From Paracoccaceae bacterium (lineage in GTDB: Bacteria > Pseudomonadota > Alphaproteobacteria > Rhodobacterales > Rhodobacteraceae), in assembly GCA_947371955.1 (NCBI GenBank), contig CANBRQ010000004.1, positions 1 through 64,000 of the forward strand: DNA of 64,000 nt, given 5' to 3'. The notes under the pieces are model-generated. The model saw nothing but the letters and a program-made list of their open reading frames with translations, was not told the origin of the DNA and ran no database searches. Below are positions 57,992-64,000 of the stretch, piece after piece. Made by a program: the position numbers and the translations under genes. The first letter of the stretch is position 1, and every line of letters begins with the position of its first letter.

Positions 57992-59729
57992 TGGCAGCCG
58001 CCGCTTTTTCGTCCTTCAGCACCTGATCCAAGCCCACGTCAAGCTTGCGGTTGATCCGGGCCACGTCCTTGTCTTCCGGCTTGAAAGACAGGGCGCGGTG
58101 CCACTGGTACTGCGCCTCGCGCTTGCGGCCCACCATCCAGTAGACATCGCCCAAATGGTCCGTAACCACCGGATCGACCGGCATCAGGACCGAAGCCTTT
58201 TCCTGTGGCACCACCGCTTCGGCATAGCGGCCCATTCGGAAATAGGCCCAAGCGAGGCTGTCGATGATATAGCCCTGATCGGGTGCGGCATCGACGGCCT
58301 TCTGAATCATCGCCAAGGCGATATCAAGGTTCTCACCCCGGTCGACATAACCATAGCCCAACTCGTTCAACAGACGCGGCTCGTTCGGGGCCAATGCCAG
58401 GGCGGTCTTGTAATCCGCCTCTGCCGCCGGCCAGTCGCCCTTCTCGAAGTTGCAGCCACCGCGCCGGTAATAGATTGGCCAGTCGCCCGCAGAGGGCTTG
58501 GTTATCAGCCCGATCGCCTGCGAATAGACGCCAATCGCGGTGTCGCAATGGCCCTGCCGGCGCAACGTGTCGCCGTAAGCGGTCAGCACGCCGGAATCCT
58601 TTGGATGCGTGTCGGCCAGCAGCTTCAGAAGACCCACGGCCACATCGACCTTGCCCGCCTCGATGCTGGCATTCGCCTGCCCCACCACGGCCGAGACATA
58701 AGCGGCATCGCCCACCGGCACCTTGGCGAAGGCCTCGGCGGCCAGATCGTATTGCTGCAGCTTGTCCAGAAGGCGTGCGGTCATCAGTTGCGCTTCGACA
58801 TGGTCGGGGCGGAGTGCTGTGGAGATGCGGGTGTTGATCAGGGTGAAAGTGTCGTCTGCCTGATCGGCGAGAACCGTGGCGAGGGTGAAGAAGGCCTCGG
58901 CCAGACCCTCCTGCGGGGTGCGGGCCACGTCGAAGGGCACGGGCTCGCCGGCGGCCAGCCTGCGGCGCAGGTCGGCCAAGCCGTCGTCCAATACCGGGCC
59001 GTAGACCCTGTCAATCAGCGCCACGGCATCCTTGCCCCGCTCCAGCTGGCTTAGGATTTCGGCATGCGCTAACACGCCGCGCCTGAGGCCGTTGATCGCG
59101 GCGGCCTTGGGATCGGACAGAAGCTTTTCGGCCCCTTCGAAATCGCCGGTCTGGGCCAGCGCCAAGGCCTTGTGATAGAGACCAAACGTCTCCATCCCCG
59201 GCGTGGCGATGATCTTGTCGAAGGCGGCAGAGGCATCAGACATCTTGCCAGTGCCCACCTCGGCCCAGGCGGTGACCAGCCCGTCCATCAACTGGCCGAT
59301 CGAGGCGCCAGCGGCCTGCGCCTTCAGAATGCCCGCGAAGTCGCCGTTGATCGCGTCATCGGTCAGGATCGTCATGGCGCCGATCTGGCTTTTCGACCCA
59401 AGCGCGGACAAGGTGCGGGCCAGCTTGCCCGCCTCGGCCACATGGCCCTGCGCCAGCAGCGCGGTCACGGCTCCCTCCAGCAGGTCGGGGTTCTGCGGAT
59501 CGACTTGCAGCGCCACGCCAAACCAATAGGCCGCCGCAGCGAAATCATGCGATCCGAGGGCTTGCCGCGCCGCAAGATAGGCCCCGGCACTGTCCGGCAG
59601 GTCCGCCACATCGGCAGGTTTGGCCGCCGGAGGCGGTGTCGTGGCCGTCGTCCCGGCGGCCAAAGGGCCGCATGCCAGCCCAAAGGCCAGACTTGACGCA
59701 AGGATCAGGGACAGGGTGGGACGCGGCAT
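57981..59729 (-). CDS. TPR-repeat protein (exported)
   Basis: Signal-like [27 protein letters not shown]-terminal tandem TPRs [51 protein letters not shown]. Confidence 0.88.
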   Translation of the reverse strand: MPRPTLSLILASSLAFGLACGPLAAGTTATTPPPAAKPADVADLPDSAGAYLAARQALGSHDFAAAAYWFGVALQVDPQNPDLLEGAVTALLAQGHVAEAGKLARTLSALGSKSQIGAMTILTDDAINGDFAGILKAQAAGASIGQLMDGLVTAWAEVGTGKMSDASAAFDKIIATPGMETFGLYHKALALAQTGDFEGAEKLLSDPKAAAINGLRRGVLAHAEILSQLERGKDAVALIDRVYGPVLDDGLADLRRRLAAGEPVPFDVARTPQEGLAEAFFTLATVLADQADDTFTLINTRISTALRPDHVEAQLMTARLLDKLQQYDLAAEAFAKVPVGDAAYVSAVVGQANASIEAGKVDVAVGLLKLLADTHPKDSGVLTAYGDTLRRQGHCDTAIGVYSQAIGLITKPSAGDWPIYYRRGGCNFEKGDWPAAEADYKTALALAPNEPRLLNELGYGYVDRGENLDIALAMIQKAVDAAPDQGYIIDSLAWAYFRMGRYAEAVVPQEKASVLMPVDPVVTDHLGDVYWMVGRKREAQYQWHRALSFKPEDKDVARINRKLDVGLDQVLKDEKAAAANGG

Positions 59730-59835
59730 AAAGTACTCCTCGGACGATGCCCTACGCTAAAGGGGCAAGGGCCGAAGGGCAATGCGGCCCGATGACCTTC
59801 GCACCGGGCCGCCTATGACGTTTCAGTGAGAAACC

Positions 59836-61488
59836 TCACATATTGGGATAGTTTGGCCCACCACCGCCCTGCGGCGTGGTCCAGGTGATGTTCTGCGACG
59901 GGTCCTTGATGTCGCAAGTCTTGCAGTGCACGCAGTTCTGGAAGTTGATCTGGAAGCGCGGGTCCTTGCCTTCTTCGCGCACCACCTCGTAGACGCCCGC
60001 CGGGCAATAGCGTTGCGCCGGTTCGTCGTATTGCGGCAGGTTCACCAGGATCGGGATGTTCGGATCCTTCAGCTTCAGATGTGCGGGCTGATCCGGGTCA
60101 TGGTTGGTGGCCGAATAGGCGATGTTGGTCAACCGGTCGAACGACAGCACGCCATCGGGCTTGGGATAGTCGATCTTCGGGAAATCGGCCGCCTTGCCGG
60201 TATGGGCCGCGTCGGTCTTTTTGTGCTTCAGGGTGCCGAAAACCGTCATGCCGAAGGTGTTCAGCCACATGTCCAGCCCACCACCCAGCAAGCTGGCCAT
60301 CAGCCCGTAGTTCGACCACAGCGGCTTGACGTTGCGCACCTTCTTCAGGTCGTGTCCCACGGCACCGGTCCGCACCTCGGTCTCGTAATCGGTCAGTTCA
60401 TCGCCACGACGCCCGGCGCGGATCGCCGCATAGGCCGCCTCCGCCGCAGCCTTGCCAGAGAGCATGGCGTTATGATTGCCCTTGATGCGCGGCACGTTGA
60501 CCAGACCGGCCGAGCAACCCAGAAGCGCCACGCCCGGTGCGACCATCTTCGGGATCGACTGCCAGCCACCCTCGGAAATCGCCCGCGCGCCGTAAGCGAC
60601 ACGCTTGCCGCCTTTCAGCAGGTCAGCCACCATCGGGTGATGCTTGAAGCGCTGGAATTCCATGTAGGGGTAGAGGTGCGGGTTTTCATAGTTCAGGTGC
60701 ACCACAAGTCCGATGTAAACCTGATTGTTCTCAAGGTGATAAATGAAGCTGCCACCGCCCGCGTTCTTTCCCAGGGGCCAGCCCATCGTGTGGGTCACGC
60801 GGCCCTCGTGGTGTTTGGCAGGGTCGATCTGCCAGATTTCCTTCATCCCCAGACCGTATTTCTGGAAGGTCTTGCCAGCATAAAGGTCATATTTTGCGAT
60901 CACCTCTTTCGACAGGCTGCCGCGCACGCCTTCGGACAGGAAGACATACTTGCCGATCAGCGCCAGCCCCGGCTCATAGGACGGGCCGGGCGTACCATCT
61001 GGGTTCTTGCCGAACTCACCGGCCACCACGCCGCGCACTTCGCCGCCGGCACCGTAAACCAGTTCCGAACAGGACATGCCCGGGAAAATCTCGACCCCCA
61101 GAGCTTCGGCCTGCTGCGCCATCCAGCGGCAGACATTCGCCATCGACACGATGTAGTTGCCATGGTTGTTCATCAAGGGCGGCATCGGCCAGTTCGGGAT
61201 GCGGATTTGGCCTGCCGGCCCGAGGATGTAGAAGTTATCCTCCGTCACCGCCGTCTTGATCGGCGCGCCGCGTTCCTTCCAGTCCGGGATCAGCGCGTTC
61301 AGGCCCGAAGGGTCCAGCACAGCGCCCGACAGGATATGCGCACCCACTTCCGAGCCTTTTTCTAGGACGACCACGGACAGATTGCTATCCAGCTGCTTCA
61401 GCCGGATCGCGGCAGACAGGCCCGAGGGGCCAGCGCCCACGATGACCACGTCATATTCCATCTCTTCGCGCACGATGTCCTGTGCCAT
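59836..61488 (-). CDS. Electron transfer flavoprotein-ubiquinone oxidoreductase
   Basis: MEYDVVIVGAGPSGLSAAIRLKQLD; 4Fe-4S CPAGVYEV...NCVHCKTCDIKDPSQNITWTTPQGGGGPNY. SD ggag with 6-nt spacing to ATG at 61488. Confidence 0.95.
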   Translation of the reverse strand: MAQDIVREEMEYDVVIVGAGPSGLSAAIRLKQLDSNLSVVVLEKGSEVGAHILSGAVLDPSGLNALIPDWKERGAPIKTAVTEDNFYILGPAGQIRIPNWPMPPLMNNHGNYIVSMANVCRWMAQQAEALGVEIFPGMSCSELVYGAGGEVRGVVAGEFGKNPDGTPGPSYEPGLALIGKYVFLSEGVRGSLSKEVIAKYDLYAGKTFQKYGLGMKEIWQIDPAKHHEGRVTHTMGWPLGKNAGGGSFIYHLENNQVYIGLVVHLNYENPHLYPYMEFQRFKHHPMVADLLKGGKRVAYGARAISEGGWQSIPKMVAPGVALLGCSAGLVNVPRIKGNHNAMLSGKAAAEAAYAAIRAGRRGDELTDYETEVRTGAVGHDLKKVRNVKPLWSNYGLMASLLGGGLDMWLNTFGMTVFGTLKHKKTDAAHTGKAADFPKIDYPKPDGVLSFDRLTNIAYSATNHDPDQPAHLKLKDPNIPILVNLPQYDEPAQRYCPAGVYEVVREEGKDPRFQINFQNCVHCKTCDIKDPSQNITWTTPQGGGGPNYPNM

Positions 61489-61729
61489 GACCATCTCCTG
61501 CAAATAGGTACCGGTTCCTTGCCCTAAGCCACTGTCAGGGTCAACGCTGCGGCGCACCAAAGACCTATCCGTCGCAGGCCGGCGCCAAGATTCTATCGCC
61601 CGGGCGACGATCCGCCGTTAATTCGCGCCCTGCCCCTTGCAATCGCGGCCACTTCGGGCTTTCTAGACGCTGCATGCAAGGTCATGGTCCGAAAAGGGCC
61701 GTGGCCTTGTTATTTGATTGAGTGAGCCG

Positions 61730-62200
61730 ATGGAAAAGATTCCGCTAACCCGCGCAGGGTTCACCCTGCTGGACGATGAATTGAAGCAGTTGAAGTCGGT
61801 GGAACGCCCCGCCGTGATCCGCGCCATTGCGGAAGCACGAGAACATGGCGACCTTTCGGAAAACGCCGAATACCACGCCGCCCGCGAGAAGCAGAGCTTC
61901 ATCGAGGGCCGGGTGAAGGAACTGGAATCCGTCCTGTCGCGGGCCGAGGTGATCGATCCGTCCAAATTCACCGGCGGCGTCAAGTTCGGCGCCACCGTTG
62001 TCGTGACGGATGAGGATTCGGGCGAGGAAAAGACCTTCCAGATCGTGGGCGAGGTCGAGGCTGATCTGGAACGCGGGTTGCTCAACATCCGCTCGCCGCT
62101 CGCCCGTGCGCTGATCGGCAAGGAAGAGGGCGATTCGGTTGAGGTGAAGACCCCCGGCGGCCAGAAAAGCTATGAAATCCTGAGTGTGCGCTTCGTCTGA
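61730..62200 (+). CDS. greA: Transcription elongation factor GreA
   Basis: MEKIPLTRAGFTLLDDELKQLKSVERPAVIRAIAEAREHGDLSENAEYHAAREKQSFIEGRVKELE. Confidence 0.96.
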   Translation: MEKIPLTRAGFTLLDDELKQLKSVERPAVIRAIAEAREHGDLSENAEYHAAREKQSFIEGRVKELESVLSRAEVIDPSKFTGGVKFGATVVVTDEDSGEEKTFQIVGEVEADLERGLLNIRSPLARALIGKEEGDSVEVKTPGGQKSYEILSVRFV

Positions 62201-62317
62201 GCCTTTCGGTCAGAAGCCCGCGTCGCAGGACTGATGCCCTTGGGCTTTTGCACATGACGTGCGAAGGTCGACCGCAGATCAGCCCGTCTTGTCACTGACA
62301 TCGGTAGTGGAACAAGG

Positions 62318-63343
62318 ATGCCCAGGAAACCTGTAGACGCAGCCAGCCTGAAATCTCCGCCCAAAGGCGGCACGCAGGTCCATGCTCTAGACTGGGCGGC
62401 GGGGTTCTTCACGGCGGTCTGGCTGCTGGGCGTGGGCATCTACGTCTGGTCCGGTCTCAGCCCGGCCGGACTGGTGGGTATGGCGATGACGGCGCTGGTC
62501 GTGGCGCTGCCATTGGGCATGGCGTGGTTCACCGTCTCGACCCTGAAATCGATCCGCAACCTGCGGGCCGAGGCGAGCCGGCTGCAGGGCACCGTCGATG
62601 CCATGCGGGTGTCTTACGCATCGACCCAGCAGCAGGTACTGGCCGCAAGCGCCCTGCGCCCGGTCGAACGCCCGGCAGAGCGATCGGGCGAGCGCAAGGC
62701 CGACGAGACAAGCGGCGAGCCCGCGTCAGTGCCCTTCGCCTCGCGTCGCGATGGCGGCCTGACGGTGCCCTCGGCCGACCGCAAGGCCGCCATGTTGCCG
62801 CCCCGTCCCGCCTTGCCAAGCGAAGAGCAGCCCGGTCTGGCACTTGGCACGCCGATTGACGACCAGCACGCTCCGTTGCAGGTGCCGGATTTCTTGCGCG
62901 CGATCCATTTCCCGGAAGGCCCAGAGGACAAAGCCGGCTTTCAGGCCCTTCGGCTGGCACTCAGCGACAGAACCACAGCCAAGCTGATCCGCGCCGCACA
63001 GGATGTGCTGACCCTGCTGGCGCAGGAGGGCATCTACATGGATGACCTCTCCCCCGACCGCGCCCGCCCCGAGCTATGGCGCCAGTTCGCCGCAGGCGAG
63101 CGTGGCCGCGCCATTGCGGGGCTTGGCGGGGTGCGCGACCGGTCCTGCCTCGCCCTGACCGCCACGCGGATGCGCGAAGACGCCGTCTTCCGCGACGCCG
63201 CCCACCATTTCCTGCGGTCCTTTGACAAGGCGGTCGCTGCCATCGAACCCCGCGCAACCGATGCCGAGTTGAGCCTGCTGTCCGACACCCGCACCGCGCG
63301 GGCCTTCATGCTGTTTGGCCGGGTGACCGGGACGTTTGACTGA
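62318..63343 (+). CDS. Conserved membrane protein of unknown function
   Basis: Two predicted N-terminal TM helices (AAGFFTAVWLLGVGIYVWSGL, GMAMTALVVALPLGMAWFTV), Pro/Ala-rich linker, folded C-terminus. Confidence 0.7.
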   Translation: MPRKPVDAASLKSPPKGGTQVHALDWAAGFFTAVWLLGVGIYVWSGLSPAGLVGMAMTALVVALPLGMAWFTVSTLKSIRNLRAEASRLQGTVDAMRVSYASTQQQVLAASALRPVERPAERSGERKADETSGEPASVPFASRRDGGLTVPSADRKAAMLPPRPALPSEEQPGLALGTPIDDQHAPLQVPDFLRAIHFPEGPEDKAGFQALRLALSDRTTAKLIRAAQDVLTLLAQEGIYMDDLSPDRARPELWRQFAAGERGRAIAGLGGVRDRSCLALTATRMREDAVFRDAAHHFLRSFDKAVAAIEPRATDAELSLLSDTRTARAFMLFGRVTGTFD

Positions 63344-63360
63344 AGCGTTGCGTCTCTGCC

Positions 63361-63418
63361 CGGCGCCGGGAGGGTTTCACACCCTCCGGTGGAGTATTTG
63401 CGCCTCGGGGAAAGGGAA
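63361..63418 (-). repeat. Dispersed palindromic repeat, copy D (reverse orientation)
   Basis: cggcgccgggagggtttcacaccctccggtggagtatttgcgcctcggggaaaggg. Confidence 0.7.
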
Positions 63419-63423
63419 GCGGG

Positions 63424-64000
63424 TCAGTTGATCCGGCTGACCACGTAATCCGCGAGGTCCGACAGCGTCTGGCGCAGCGGATGGTCTGGCAGGACTGTCA
63501 GGGCCTGACGGGCCTTTTCAGCCCAGACAAAGGCCTCGTCCCGTGCGGCTTGCAGGCCGCCGGTTTCGGTGAGGAGCATCATGGCGTGATCAAGGTCGCC
63601 GTCGCGCTGGTCGCCCTTTTCGATCACACGGGTCCAGAAGGCGCGCTGTTCGGGCGTGGCTTTGGCCACAGCCTTGATCATCGGCAGGGTGACTTTGCGC
63701 TCGCGGAAGTCGTCTCCGATGTTCTTGCCGATCTGGGCCGAGGTGCCGCTGTAATCCAGCAGGTCATCGGCAATCTGGAAGGCGATGCCCAGCGCGTCGC
63801 CATAGTTGTAGAAGGCGCGGACCTGATCCTCGGGCGCGCCGGCAATGACAGCGCCGACCTCGCAGGCGGCGGCGAAAAGGGCAGCAGTCTTGCCGCGCAC
63901 CACTTGCAGGTAGATGGCCTCATCCGTCTTGAGGTCTTGCGCGGCGGTGAGTTGCAGAACCTCACCCTCGGCAATCGTGGCCGAGGCATTGGCGAGGATA
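63424..64000 (-). CDS. Polyprenyl synthetase (octaprenyl diphosphate synthase-like), partial at right edge
   Basis: AFQIADDLLDYSGTSAQIGKNIGDDFRERKVTLPMIKAV (second DDxxD and downstream). Confidence 0.9.
   Translation of the reverse strand, partial: ILANASATIAEGEVLQLTAAQDLKTDEAIYLQVVRGKTAALFAAACEVGAVIAGAPEDQVRAFYNYGDALGIAFQIADDLLDYSGTSAQIGKNIGDDFRERKVTLPMIKAVAKATPEQRAFWTRVIEKGDQRDGDLDHAMMLLTETGGLQAARDEAFVWAEKARQALTVLPDHPLRQTLSDLADYVVSRIN

Noticed and set aside
59926-61365. 479-aa plus ORF opposite ETF-QO
   Set aside because: His/Arg/Val-rich shadow frame of a strongly identified gene.

Overview
The 64 kb window is high-GC and looks like an alphaproteobacterial (Rhodobacteraceae-like) chromosome. 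In order it holds: a partial dnaE; a purine-catabolism region (xdhABC, cytosine-deaminase-like amidohydrolase, guanine-type deaminase, BMP-family nucleoside ABC transporter); SRPBCC/ArsR and FAD-oxidoreductase genes; a non-phosphorylative (Weimberg-like) sugar-oxidation operon with a LysR regulator and an unusual glycosyl hydrolase; a sulfate ABC transporter; rsmB and a YgiQ-type radical SAM gene. A decayed genomic island (~33.3-47.6 kb) next to a tRNA(CAU) follows. Core genes come after it (adenylate-kinase-like, hydantoinase, YrdC/Sua5, acyl-CoA dehydrogenase, MBL hydrolase, mobA, GNAT, ispE, TPR protein, ETF-QO, greA, partial polyprenyl synthetase). The most novel element is the intact three-gene operon in the island (35.8-43.5 kb): a Trp-rich TPR + alpha/beta-hydrolase protein, a stand-alone adenylation + carrier (LGGDS) protein, and a ~1330 aa TPR + glycosyltransferase-2 + sulfotransferase fusion. 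The first and third proteins share paralogous repeats. IS and gene relics surround the operon: IS3 fused in frame to a truncated adenine deaminase, an IS1380 tail, an hsdM C-terminus, a frameshifted IS66, and an IS3 cutting a tyrosine integrase. Dispersed palindromic repeats also occur, one inserted in frame inside xdhA. All product calls come from reading motifs by eye; no database search was run.
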